From Typha latifolia (lineage: Eukaryota; Streptophyta; Magnoliopsida; Poales; Typhaceae): 64,000 nt of DNA. Below the pieces are notes generated by a model, which did not search any database, was not told where the DNA came from, and saw nothing but the letters and a program-made list of their open reading frames with translations. A program made the translations under genes and the position numbers. Within the stretch, counting starts at the first letter, position 1. Every line of letters starts with the position of its first letter. The stretch covers positions 8,883,808 through 8,947,807 of the forward strand of contig CM034110.1 in the NCBI GenBank assembly GCA_019914945.1. The letters are read 5' to 3'. This document shows positions 28,167 through 39,994 of the stretch, in pieces.

Positions 28167-29871
28167 ATGGATGTAGGTGGAGTGGTTTGCTTTCCAGAAA
28201 GTAGTAATCGGATTCGTTGCGTTTGGGTTGGCACTTGGCTGTCTCGGATCGGTTCGGGTCGGGTTGGATCGGGTCGTATGTGGGGTCCGCTCGCATGCGG
28301 TCGATTGATTGGCGTGGAGTTTGGTGGCCAACTCATTCTTTATTTTGAATTCTTCTAACATGCATTTTTTTTTTCATTTCACACCCTATCATATTTATAA
28401 AGAATCTTAGATCTTTTCTTTATTTTTAATTTCTCACCACTTAGATTGTTTTTCTGAAAATCGTGGTATTTTGATATTTTCTAAAATTGATGGGTCTAAA
28501 TGAAAATAGTTAAAAGAAAGGAGTAAACTTGCTTATAACATCCTAAACTTTCTGGTTTTACGATTTAACCCCTGTTCTTTCGCAAAAGTTACATATACTT
28601 AAGAATTATTCCCCTCCTCTAAACCAGCAACGGAGGGAGGTAAAAAAAAAAGAGAGTTTCTTCGGTGCAATCGAATTAATTTTTTATCAATCAATTTGAT
28701 AAAGATCTAACGGTTAAGATCTTTAAGGGTATAATAGGAATGAAAGATATTACCGGTTTAGCAGGTAATTTTTTTTAGATATATAATCTTGCACATTATT
28801 TTTTAACAATTATATTATCTTAATATTTTATTAAATAAAAGACATATATATCATTAACTGAGAGTAATGTATATATATTAAAATAAGGGTATTGATGTCT
28901 TTTATAATTAACTTGATAAAATTTTAATTACATTTTATCTTTTTAATTATTTTTTATTATTTACATATATCTCCCATGAGTTTAAGATTGATTTAAATTA
29001 AATTTTAATAGATAGAGATAGAGAATTATATTTAAATTAAAGTTTATCTCCAAACAATCAAATTTAAATTATTTAATATTAAATGATATCTCCTATAATT
29101 AAGGCATAATTATATTTAAGAGAGAAATCTTAACGAAAAACGTGTAGAGTACTTCTTCCGTACTTATCAATCACTTTGATGAAGATCTAATGGTTAAGAT
29201 CTTCAATGGTATAACAAGAAAATTAAAAAGTTAGGCACACGTAATTAATCTTCTTAACTGATATACTCTTTTTCTTACGTAATGTAGTTTTGGAACCCGG
29301 TACGGAAACCGGTACCGGGTATAAAAACTGGCTATTATAGTCGTTAGATTAAGATTATAATTTTTAAAGGTGCATTTAAGTATTTGTCAAAAAAAAATGT
29401 CTTTCTAAAATTGAACCCAAGAATCCGAACAAACATTGTAATAATTTTAAACTATAAAAAGCACCGTTAAAGCCGTTGTCTAATTTGTCTCTCTCCCGCA
29501 AAAACAGCTGCAGCAATTGAGATAGCCGCCCATTACCTGTCCTTCTTCCAACCGAAGACAAAAATCTTAATTTTATTTTATTCATCTCCCCCTCCCCCCT
29601 TTTTTTTTTTAATTTCCTTTTCCATGGAGACAGAGGAAATAAGATTAATATTCTTCGTTTGATCCAAGAGAAAGCAAGAGAATAATAGTTCGAATCACAA
29701 AGTAAAAAAAAAAAAAAAGGAAAGAGAGAGCGAGAGAGAGGTGAGAAGAAATAGGAGAAACCTTCTTCTCATTTCTTCTCACTTCTTCATTTCAGATGCT
29801 GTTTTATCTTCTCCCCTCCACCTTAATTTGAATTGGGTCTTCGTTAGAAATAAGTTTTGATTCGTTCCTAC
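28167..29871. other. Divergent intergenic region between Kazal-like and DHHC genes
   Basis: Up to about 28340 the DNA is GC-rich promoter sequence of the Kazal-like gene. The rest is AT-rich, with paired 60-bp direct repeats (28681-28740 and 29161-29220) and a 9-bp inverted repeat at 29295-29320. The 5' leader of the DHHC gene probably begins near 29600, judging by its duplicated copy downstream. Confidence 0.5.
28681..29220. repeat. Pair of 60-bp direct repeats exactly 480 bp apart
   Basis: 28681-28740 and 29161-29220 align without gaps and differ at roughly nine positions. Both contain AAGATCTAA(C/T)GGTTAAGATCTT. Sequence outside the units does not match. Confidence 0.85.
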
Positions 29872-31820
29872 ATGGAAGGAATGCCTGCGGAGACGAGGGT
29901 CAAACGACTCTATCAAGTTTGGAAGGGAAACAATGTAAGGGTTAAGCTTTTCTATCATTTACTTTGAGTTGTTTCTATTGAGAAAAGTTTTCATATTTAT
30001 CCTATTATCCATTTCGATGTGAATTAGGATCATAGAAACATAAGATGAATGGAATTTCCAAATTTATGATGCTGATATCAAGCTTTTCTTCTTACCTTTT
30101 TTATTTTCCCCTATAGAGGTTCTTGTGTGGCGGGCGATTAATATTTGGTCCAGATGCAGCCTCGTTGATTCTATCCACACTACTAATAGCCAGTCCAACA
30201 ATCGTCTTTTGTTACCAAGTAATAGCTCAAATTTTGATGAATAATAGGATGCCGCACAAGGAGGACAGTAATTACCAACCGTCGGTTCTTGGCTATCCTT
30301 TCCTACTTGTAGCCGTCGTTGTTCTAATATTGGTTGGTAACAATTGAAAGCATAATTTACTGATCAAGATTGTGTTATGTATGTTTGAGATGAAATTTTT
30401 TGATGCATAATGCAGGATTTGGTTTTCCTCTTCATGACATCTGCTAGAGACCCAGGTATAGTACCGAGAAACACACGAGCACCGGAAGCAGATGAGGTTT
30501 TTGATGTCACTACTCCATCTATGGAGTGGATCCATGGGAGAACCCCTCATTTGAGATTACCAAGAACGAAGGAAGTTATCGTAAATGGTCACTCTATAAG
30601 AGTAAAATACTGCGAAACATGTCTTCTTTACCGCCCGCCCCGTACTTCACATTGTTCCATCTGCAACAACTGTGTTCAGAAATTTGATCACCATTGCCCC
30701 TGGGTTGGCCAGTGCATTGGATTAGTAAGTTGCCGATAAATAGAGTCATAGACTTCTTCTCTGATCTTTTCTGAAAGAGATTTCTGATTACCTTCTTCTG
30801 ATCAAGAAGTAATTCCAAGAAGAAAATAGTGAACATATAGCATAATTGCTTTACTATCTTGGCTGCAGAGAAACTACAAGTTTTTCTTCTTGTTCGTATC
30901 AACAACAACCTTTCTTTGCATATACGTCTTCACCGTTTCATGGCTGAACATTCTAAGAGAAAAGAAGAATTATGGTGGTTCTATTTGGAAATCCATGACG
31001 GGCGAGGTTGTGTCGCTTGTGCTCATTGTTTACACTTCCATAGCAGTCTGGTTTGTTGGTGGAATCACTGTATTTCACTTGTATCTGGTCAGCAAAAGTC
31101 AGGTAACTTTTGTTCTTATTCATTGTTTTCTATTTGATTCATATATTATGTACAACATACTAACCTGTGGTCATTTCGAAGAGCTCTAGTGAAGCTGGAA
31201 CTAATTTATTTTCTCCATTAGTACAGCAAAGAAGACATGCAAACTTCTAATAAGATAGATTAATTTTAAATCCATTGGAAGATTAAGATAATTATGTAAA
31301 CCTTTGATAGCTTTTCTCTTAATTGCTATCCTCTTTGCAGACAACCTATGAGCATTTCCGTTATCGCTATGATAAGAGGGAGAATCCATACAGAAAGGGA
31401 ATTCTTAGAAACTTTGCAGACTTGTTCTTTTCAAAGATCCCTCCTTCATTGAACGATTTCCGTTCATGGGTTCCTGATGACACAGCATTTGGATATTATC
31501 CTCCAAATATTGGAGATGTTAACATTTCCATAAAGGAGAAGTTTGATACAGAATTGGGACATACTGAAGCATTACCTGGCTATGTGGAAATCATAAGTAA
31601 ACTGCAAAACCTTGACTATAGCTCCGTTGATGGCGATTCTATCGACGCGTCTAGGCACGAAGAAAATGTGGTAAATTCTTTTGCTCTTCCTTTTGATCAA
31701 GAATCAAATGAGAGCAGCAGAAGGGCAAAGGTAGCAGCTTTTGATGGAAAGGCCGAAGATGGAGACAAGATGGTTTCAAATGAAAGATCTAGTGAGGAGA
31801 TTTGCTTGACTGACGGCTAA
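29872..31820 (+). CDS. DHHC-type protein S-acyltransferase
   Basis: Five exons: 29872-29934, 30117-30332, 30416-30724, 30869-31102 and 31341-31820. They total 1302 nt and encode 433 residues, all phase 0. The enzyme transfers palmitate from acyl-CoA to cysteines of membrane-associated proteins. The sequence has four hydrophobic segments (about residues 35-60, 72-95, 200-222 and 240-265), the DPG motif in [11 protein letters not shown], and a Cys-rich domain running [37 protein letters not shown]. The catalytic Cys is in DHHC. The TTxE motif ([11 protein letters not shown]) follows the last membrane segment. The exon 3/4 junction falls inside GLRNYKFF. The cytosolic C-terminal tail is Ser/Glu-rich. 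Start at 29872; a second in-frame ATG follows two codons later. A rearranged partial copy of this gene lies at about 32455-33030. Confidence 0.93.
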
Positions 31821-32129
31821 ATTCAAATTGGGTCATGGTTCATTTTCCACAAGGACATGAGGTCATGTTCTTCAATATTCTGTCTCTGTTCACCTTTTTC
31901 CTACTTATTCAGGAAATCAGAATTAGGAGTATCAAATGAAATGATGTACGATTGATGACTCATAATGGTAGGAAGGCAAGATGCAGATTTATATAGCAGT
32001 TTATAATGCATTGTTTAATGATAACATGTTTCAGTAAAGAGTTTATGATCAATTGCCTGTTCTAGGAGGACTCTGCAGGAGCAAACAATCACAAACTATG
32101 TTCATTATATATGGCTCATTCACTTAGTA

Positions 32130-32400
32130 AGTACTTAGGTGTTCAAAAGTGAGAGGTTGGACTAGGAGAGGAAGAGGTCTAATATTGAGCTGCCGGACAA
32201 TCAAGGGGGGAGTGATGGTGGATTGGAGGAGATGACACTATCGGAGTCCGAGCAAAGCTGGAGCTGGCTAGGGAAGATATCGAGGACTCATCGGCAATCG
32301 CAGTCACGAACTATCTACGACTCTGTAGGCGTGAACAATGCTTAAGTAGATCCTTCTTCAGTCACGAGCTATGTTCATTAGATAGATCCATACTTAGGTT
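32130..32400. repeat. Duplicated fragments of the kinase-like gene
   Basis: 32314-32336 is identical over 23 bp to 36986-37008 inside the kinase-like coding exon. 32368-32390 matches 37006-37028 with one or two differences, and 32130-32144 equals 37036-37050. The fragments are in the same orientation but in changed order and partly repeated, so the block is a degraded, rearranged copy rather than a functional piece. No coding frame is retained. Confidence 0.8.
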
Positions 32401-32454
32401 GCCGTTCATAGCGTGTCATATTCTTCCAAAGAACAAAATCTTACATTTATTTTG

Positions 32455-33030
32455 TTCCTTTTTCCAGCTTTTCTAAATTCCTTTTCTTTGGAGAAAGCAT
32501 GGCATTCTTCTTTTGATCCAAGGGAGAGCAAGTGAAAATAGTGAAGTGAAGAGCAGCTGAATTTAATTCGAATCACAAAGTAAAAGGAAAGAGAGGTGAG
32601 AAGAAATTGGAGAAACCTTTCTTCTCACTTCTTCCATTCACATGCCTAACCTTAATTTGAATCGAGTCTTGGACTTTATCAAGTTTTGAAGGGAAACAAT
32701 GCAAGGGTTGGTTAAGCTTTTCTATCATTTAGTTTGAGTAATTTCTATTGAGCACTTTTCATAATTATCATGTCCATTTCGATTGTGAATTAGGATCATA
32801 GAACCGTAGGATCAGGCTTTTCTTATTATTTTTCCTCTATAAATCAAGTTCAATCACCATTGCCCCTGGGTTGGCCAGTGTACTGGATTAGTAAGTTAGC
32901 CAGTAAAAAGACTCTTCTTTGCTGATCTTTTCTGAAAGAGATTTTCTGATTACTTTCTTATGATCAAGAAATAATTCTGACAATTTGAGTATGGAGCAAA
33001 TAGTAAACATATAGCATAATTATACTATAT
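32455..33030 (+). pseudogene. Rearranged partial copy of the DHHC acyltransferase gene
   Basis: 32455-32850 follows 29620-30116 of the functional gene: leader, first exon and first intron. It keeps CGAATCACAAAGTAAAA and AAGCTTTTCTATCATTTA but loses the start codon, and the first donor reads GC instead of GT. At about 32851-32855 it jumps to the end of exon 3, with CACCATTGCCCCTGGGTTGG and the GTAAGT donor, and then follows the next intron to about 33030. Exon 2, intron 2 and most of exon 3 are missing. Because intron sequence is present, the copy arose at DNA level and not by retroposition. It cannot encode a DHHC enzyme. Confidence 0.9.
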
Positions 33031-33206
33031 GTATATGTATATGTATATTAGATTAAACAGAAGGAAAGTAAATTTGATCAAATAGTTTGAAAAGTAAAAT
33101 GTCACACAAGACTAAACTATGCCATTCAATATCTCACAATTAAATTTGAGGATCACCAAAGTGATAACCGAAAAAAGAAGAAGAAGCAAGAACTCTTATC
33201 ATCCCT

Positions 33207-34322
33207 TTAGAAATCTAATACCTTCGGCATAGAAAGTTGAATCCAAATTGGTGGAGGCCAATCAAACCGATGATCGGGAGCATAACAAGGCTGGACGCTT
33301 GCATCTTCTAAGTTATATATTCCAACATCGCGTGGCAGTGCTTTTATATCAGCATTGTAGAATAAGTCCCACCAGTTATCGGTGAAGTAGACATGGTTGT
33401 GCTTCAGGCCACGGACCTCTTTGGCGGTGAGCAAGCTGGAAGAACTGGTGCCGATGAACAGGGCTTTGCCACCCAAGCTTTTCATGGGGATCCATCTACA
33501 CCCTTGGAAATCCATCTTCATGACCTCGATACTCTTGGTCTTGATATTCATGTCCTCATCAAAGTCGACTTCCCTTAAAAACTAGCAGGAGATCACCTGA
33601 CGACGAATCGCTCACCAGGTATAGTCTCATATGCGAGACCTCAGCTCCGAACTGGTTGAGGATCTCATTGCTCTTGGCAGAGTCTCCGTTGAGTTCAATT
33701 TCGTGCAGGTCGCCGTGCCAGGTGATGCCGAAGAGGCTGCCGCGGTGAAAGACGACGTCTTGGAAGCTCACCTCGTCGTAGTAGTTCCACTTGTCCTCCC
33801 CCGACCACGGTCGGGTGAATATGATCCTCGAAACCAAGGTGAGGAACCAGATGACGGTGAAATCTGGGCGGCCGGCGGAGGGGGTGGAGGAGAGCACGGC
33901 CCTGATGAATGGAGTTGCCCCGAAATTCGGCGGGGGTCAAGTTGCGGGGGGAGTTGCCGTGCCAGCCGAAGTAGGAGTAGGAGGAGACCGAGCCGTCCGG
34001 GGCGTAGTTGGCGCTGACGTTGGGGAGGGTGGTGATGGAGGGGAGGGGAATCTCATGGCCGGTGATGGGGTTGAGGAGGGAGAGCTCGCACAAGGGGTCG
34101 AGGACCGCCAGCCAACCGAACTGGGAGCTGACACAGTACTTGCCGCGGAGATTGGGGACGGGGAGGGTGTAGGTGACGGGATGCAGTTGCCACGTCTCGG
34201 ACGGAGGTCGCCCACGACCGGCACACCTGGCGAAACTTCACGTACTCGATCACCGTCAGTTTCGTCGACACCAGGCCGAGGACATCGCAAGGCAGGTCTC
34301 TCCAATCGCGACAACCTCCCAT
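33207..34322 (-). pseudogene. F-box/DUF295 gene disrupted by three +1 frame shifts
   Basis: An F-box begins at the ATG at 34322, with DWRDLPCDVLGLVSTKL and FRQVCRSW. It is followed by a DUF295-type region with SSQFGWLAVLDPL and LSLLNPITGHEIPLP, then the central and C-terminal blocks ending at 33207. To read through, the frame must move by +1 three times: near 34190 (after the F-box), near 33930 (in a run of C on the coding strand) and near 33570 (in a run of T). Between the shifts each segment is long and family-like. F-box/DUF295 proteins are substrate adaptors of SCF ubiquitin ligases. Either this copy is a recent pseudogene, or the assembly has three indel errors in homopolymers; the other genes here read cleanly, which favours a pseudogene. 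It lies next to other gene debris. Confidence 0.8.
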
Positions 34323-35185
34323 AACCGCCGCCGGTACACACGACCGCATTGTTAACAATGATCTTATTAGATTTGGCCATATGAATATATATATATATAT
34401 ATATATAGGCTTAGCTTGAAGAAGTATTGGCAGTTTGGGATTGGTCTGGCTTGACTTGAATAATAGATTTTGTTTAGCCTAGTTTTATTTGGATTAGCTT
34501 AAGCTCGATTCAACATAGCTTAAGTTCAGCTCAATTTAGGCTTGGGCTTAGTCTGGATTGACATGAGTTAAGAATCTCAATCTAAGCATGAAATTAATTT
34601 CAAACTGAGCTTAAGCTGGAGTCGGATTGCTCCGCCTCCACTTATTTACACGCCTTAAAATTAAAGAAAATGATTATTTGAAACTTTGCATTTTTATCCG
34701 TATTTTAATATTTACTATTTAAACCCTATATTTTACTAAATATTTATTTATAGCATCACTTTGTTGTTAGGTGTAGGTGTTATTTAGAAATTTGATGTAA
34801 AATGATCGAAGTTAGCCACTGTAAGCCTGTTAATCAAACTCACATAAATAATTGATATATATGGAATCGTTTCTCATATATATTGCTACCTGTGAGAAGT
34901 TTCTACGCTACAAGGCAATGGTGATGGTATTCAATCAATGTTAAGAAGTATTTCCCTCACGCTTGACTCATTGTCTTGGATTTCTTTTCCCTTTCTTTTA
35001 CTTTTTTCTTTTGTCAGATATTGTGGTCTTAAAGTGAGCAGCAGCAAGAAAGTACAGTCTTCGTCATATTAACATCGATCTTCAAACAATATATGAAGCA
35101 AGAATGCAGAGGTGAAGAGAAGACAAACATGTCCCTAAGATATGAGTTCTTTCTAATCATCTCAGGGGCAAGAGGAAAATCAACA

Positions 35186-35232
<47 letters not shown>

Positions 35233-35905
35233 TCAGAGAAAGAGGTCTAAAGCAATTGCAAATTCAGAAATAAAGAACCAGGCACCAATGTACACAGATG
35301 GATCTTATGTCCACTGAATGATTCACTCTTTTTGTGCACAAAACGGTTCCACCACAGCACCACCAACAAATAACTACAACCACTCCTTTTCCCAATACAA
35401 ATAAATAGTTAAAAAGAAAATTAATCAACAAAAACAGATCTCAATATCTAATGCAGATAACCTATCAGGTCGTTTAAGAATCTAACTGGAGACCCACAAA
35501 ACTAATGGAACTGATTGGTTACAGATGGAAGTTGAGCTTCATCACTGGAGCAAATTTGGACTTTTTGGAGTCCACTGTGAGACCGTGGTAAAGAAATGAG
35601 GACCAAATATCTCAAAATGCATTGACATTAAGCTCCATCAAGTAGCTCATCGAATCCTCATTCAAAGTATTCACTTTAACTTCCTCCTTGAATGATATTC
35701 CACAGTTGTTCTCATCGGATATCGGACTGAAGGAATCTCAGGGCTCAATATCTACTTGACGATTATTCTGGAATGTTCTCAGTTGTTTGAAACACCAAGT
35801 ATGCATCCAAAATAAACAGTTAAAACATCTGCAAATGATGACCCAAAGAGTGACGACTGTTCCAAATAAGAGCAGGTTCTCCAACTCAATCTGATTATTG
35901 AAATT
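34323..35905. other. Intergenic, with TA repeats and a degenerate AGCTTGAGC-type repeat
   Basis: TA microsatellites lie at 34387-34407 and 35189-35224. Between them, 34410-34640 is a degenerate stretch rich in GCTTAAGCT/GAGCTTAAG words that resembles 51760-51900. About 35400-35905 likely contains the 3' UTR of the kinase-like gene. No gene was recognised. Confidence 0.5.
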
Positions 35906-38900
35906 TTAATTTGACGTATCAATCTCCTTCCCATGGTCTTCATTAATTGTTCTCTTCAGCCTTCTCAACCATATCTCATAGTCCAATTGGTAAGGAGTCC
36001 CACAGAGGCTATCAACATAATCAGCAAAGGCTTTAAGCACAGCTGAGATGTCTCCCAGCTTCTGTTGTATGACTCTTCTGGACCATGACAACTCCCTCCA
36101 TTCTAGTGCCCCTTCAACTGAGTTCAACTCTGGGGGGACCCCACCACATGAAAAATAAAGTAGATATATTAAACTCTCTGCATCAGATGCTGCGCATAGT
36201 TTCCCTTCCTGAAGAGCATATGTAGAGGAGAAGAGTAGATTCATGGACGGGCGATCCTTTTCTTCCAGAACAGCATGACCCCACCCAATAAGTACAAAAA
36301 AAGGATGCTTCGCACCATTGCTTACACAGATCACATTTTCAGGGCGAATGTCGCCGTGCCTGATTCCAGCTGAGGAAGCAGCGGCAAGAGCAGACAAGCA
36401 GTCATAGCAGCATCTCAGAGCTTCTTCAGGGCCAAACAAGCCGTTTCTTATAAGATTAGAAACAGTCTGACCAACAGGAGAAGTAACTAGAATTGGGGTA
36501 CCACACCATGGATGATCACATCTTCCACCAGTGTTAGCCTTTTCACATTGGTCAGGGTGAATCATGCGCCCTGATGCAACAACTTGAGGTAAATATTTGC
36601 TGGATAAACCTCTTTGTTTCATCTGGATTAATATCTTAGTCTGTCTTTGAACTTGGTACCATGAATTCATATCCTCCCATGCAGGTTCCAAATGGGAAGG
36701 ATTGGACCCAACATACAACAAATGCGTCCTTCCTGGTTCTTCTACAGGAGTGACACTGTAAATAGGAAATCCACTATCAATTAAAATTTCATTGATTTGG
36801 AAACCCTTCTGCCAACTTGAATCTTCCACCCATAAGACCGACCCTATTTCAAGCTTCAAAGTTTCCTCAGGTTCAACTTTTGCAGATTCTTCATGCACTT
36901 CCACAATTTCAGGGGAATGACTGCGTTGCTGGAAGCGGAACAGGCCATTTCCATTAACACGCGGATCTACCAATTGCCTTTCTGTTCTACGACTCTGTAG
37001 GCGTGAACTATGTTCAGTAGATAGATCCTTCACCGAGTACTTAGGTGTTCCACAAAACTGAACCATAGAGTGGAAAGTTGCTAGGAGAACTTGGAGAGTA
37101 CCAATATCTCCCCAATTAGCATTTCCAAGCTTGTTCCAGATTCTATCAACCGGAGAAACAAAAATTCTGGCATGCATTTTGATCCATTCAGCGGCACACT
37201 CATAGACATTATTAACGTCAAAATCCAACTTGTTCACATCCCCTACAACTTTTACCACCCCTCCATATTGTGAATCAACAAGAAGCACATAAACACAATT
37301 TGAATTGCAAAGAGAAGTCGATGATCTGCTAAGGCTTCGTGAGAGCAGAACACGAAGAGCAAAGAAAAGAGCTTCCCCCAAAGCAGAGTGAGAAGGCTGC
37401 TGATCATGCTGCACTTGGAGACTGCCAATGTCAGGCCTCAACAAAGCTAGTTCCAGAATCTGATCCCATTTTCCATGTGCATGCCGACTACCACTTTTTA
37501 GCAGTATAGCTGTTGCACATATCCCTTCAACTTTCCTACTGGATATAGCCTTCTCAGCAGGATAAAATTTAGAGCTTGTGCTATGTATACATGCAACTGA
37601 AAAGGGCATAGGCGCATCAGGACCCCAAAAGGTCTCCCACAAGCCCTTAATACCTGCATGTAAAAAATCTTCAATTGCAAGGAGTGCAGTAGCTTCGACA
37701 GCATCAGATGTTGATGCATAAAGAGCAGTTGGCATCCGCACTAACTGTTGAAAAGAAACACCTTCTAGAGCATAATCAAAATTCTGCAGTTCAGTGAGCT
37801 CAAAAGGAACATCAAATGCAGGTTTCCTGAATCCCGATTCTTCAGATGTTCCTGAGAACCAATCTTGAAGATTCTCATTCAGAATTTCACTATCCACAAA
37901 TTTGCGAAGAAAGTCCTTGCAATTTGAAGACAATGAACCACGCTGCCGACTTCGCAAGGATATGCTAGACCTTTTTGTCCCAGACCCGATTGATGTACGA
38001 TCAGGGGAACCACCTGCTAGGTCACGAAAATGAACTTTAAGGCTTAAATTGTAAAAGCACCAGAAATGCACTAATGAAATGAAGATGACAGACAAGCCAT
38101 AAAGATGGAATACAATGGAATTACAGAGAAGAACATGTTTCCCTCCTAAACTGGTAGCTATAATATTTTTCAAATTAACATGACGAAGCTATGAGTTTAC
38201 CCTTATTGTTTATGTGTTAAATCTGTCAAAGAGGACCACAATAGTTTCAGAAAGAGAACCCCTCTTTTCATCATAGCCTTTAGAAATTAATATGACATCA
38301 ACCTGCACAACATTTTTTATCTTCTATCTGCAATTATGTTCTCTAACAACGGAAGATATGAAAAAAAAGGACAGCAGCATACCCATGTGACAGTACGAAG
38401 AGAAGAAGGCAACAGTAAACAGATATAATTTGCATGGCTCACTGGCCTCCAGTCGTATGCAATGACGACTTGGAGAAACTTGGGTAGAAGATGGGGAATA
38501 TAAATCAGGGCTCAGTTGCCACTATAGAATTCTCACTAAATATAAATTAACTCCTTTCTCCCTGATTATTATCCATCATATACGGCATTGGATATCCAGG
38601 TGGAAACATCGACGATGAAATATTCACCAATCAACAAAACCAACTCTTTCGATCATATCATAAAGGAAACCAAGTGCGTTGTGTTAATATAATCTCAGCA
38701 CAACAGTTACAATAACCAATTAACCTAGCCACATCCATCTAGAAACTTGCCCAATTTTAGAAACGACTGAAGCCAAAAATTTAAATATGGTTCACTTTAG
38801 GTTCTAGTCAATTAACCCAGCCACATCCACTTTTGTCAACAAAAAAAAAAAAAACCCTAGCTACATCCAGCTAGAAACTTGCCTAATTTTAGAGACGGCT

Positions 38901-39604
38901 GAAGCCAAAAATTCAAATATATTAGAAGATTGGCGAGCTTTAAATGTCCCTTCCTCCCTTTGCAATTCGCTTAGTTCATAACAATTAAGAGATTCATGGT
39001 GGCACCAGAAAAGTCAAGAAGCTAAAGTAAACTATTATTTAACCAGACATGAATTGTGATTCGATAAACAAAAATTTCTTTGCCGTTCTAATTCAAGTTT
39101 GATTAGAAGCTCTCTAATCAATAACAGATACGATTGTCAGGGTAGAACTTAACCAGCAGATCAAGATAGTACGCAATCATAAAGACAACTACGATCAAAA
39201 TCTAAACCCCACCAAACTCTTCGCACTCCAAGCTTTCCATTTAGACAAAACAAAGAAAAGGAAAAGCAAACCCTAGCTCTCAATCCCACCAAACCCCAGA
39301 ATTCACAACCCAATTCAACTCCAAAAGCACAACTTTCCCCGACCCAGAACGCGCCGGAACCATAAAATAACAAAAAGAAAACTCCTTTTTAACTACAAAC
39401 ACCGAAAAAAATCACGGACCCATCAAGGAGAACAACAGATCCAACGAAGAACTCAATTCCAACCCAAAACGAGACAGACCCAGAAGATCATTTCTCAAAG
39501 AACAAAGACTGGGATGGAAAAAAGTTCCAATCTTTTCCACAGTAAACTCTATTTTTCCTCCAAGAAAAGCAAGAAATGAGGCTTGGATTGGTTTTACCTT
39601 CCAT
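35906..39604 (-). CDS. Plant kinase-like protein with degenerate C-terminal kinase motifs
   Basis: Two coding exons are inferred: 39604-39598 (ATG GAA G) and 38013-35906, joined in phase 1 to give 704 residues. The first exon is mostly 5' UTR. Its donor GTAAAA and the acceptor CTAGCAG are good, and the product begins MEGGSPDRTSIGSGTKRSS. The in-frame extension upstream of 38013 reads through intron. The N-terminal and middle parts (IEDFLHAGIKGLWETFWG, YGGVVKVVGDVNKLDFDVNNVYE) match no domain I can name. The C-terminal third resembles a protein kinase lobe: AGIRHGDIRPENVICV stands for the HRDxKxxN catalytic loop, but the DFG position reads like IGWG and no clear glycine loop or VAIK lysine is seen. 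It is probably a pseudokinase of an uncharacterised plant family. Part of this exon is duplicated at 32.1-32.4 kb. Confidence 0.78.
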
Positions 39605-39960
39605 TTACGCCTACGATTTAGCTTAGAGATCTCCTTCTTCTTCTTCCTCTTCTTCTCCTCCCTCTCCTTTCTTCGAGAAAGAACATTCGTCGTCGTCGGC
39701 CGCAAAGATTATTCTTCTCTTCCTCTCTCTCTAAAAGAGTAAACTGCTGCTCCTCTTTCCTCTCTCTCTCTAGCTCTCCGCCTTCACGCCGTGGACTTTT
39801 TATTCTCTCCTCTTCGTCTCCTCTCCTCCTTTTCCCTCTCTGTACGCTTGCTCGTGACGGCTTATTTGGTGATAAAGCGGTGAGATAAGATGAGATAACA
39901 CGAGTTAATCAATTGGCCATTTTCTCCTTTTTGTATCTTATCGCGATAGTTGGAACATTC

Positions 39961-39961
39961 G

Positions 39962-39994
<33 letters not shown>
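39961..39994. repeat. (GATA)n microsatellite
   Basis: About eight uninterrupted GATA units upstream of the kinase-like gene. Confidence 0.95.

Noticed and set aside
28049..28336. In-frame upstream extension of the Kazal-like protein (220 residues)
   Set aside because: The extension is low-complexity leader (Pro/Ser/Phe repeats from GGGAA units) and would bury the signal peptide; the ATG at 28048 is the sensible start.
32100..33100. Helitron or Pack-type transposon as the cause of the fragment block
   Set aside because: No terminal inverted repeats, TC/CTRR ends or target-site duplications could be recognised by eye, so the element assignment is not made.
33791..34324. 177-codon plus-strand frame
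   Set aside because: It is the antisense shadow of the GC-rich F-box/DUF295 locus; its Gly/Arg/Glu-rich composition is not protein-like, while the minus strand shows clear F-box motifs.
38014..38173. In-frame N-terminal extension of the kinase-like protein
   Set aside because: A good CTAGCAG acceptor sits at 38014 and the 39604 exon gives a natural start; the extension has intron-like composition.
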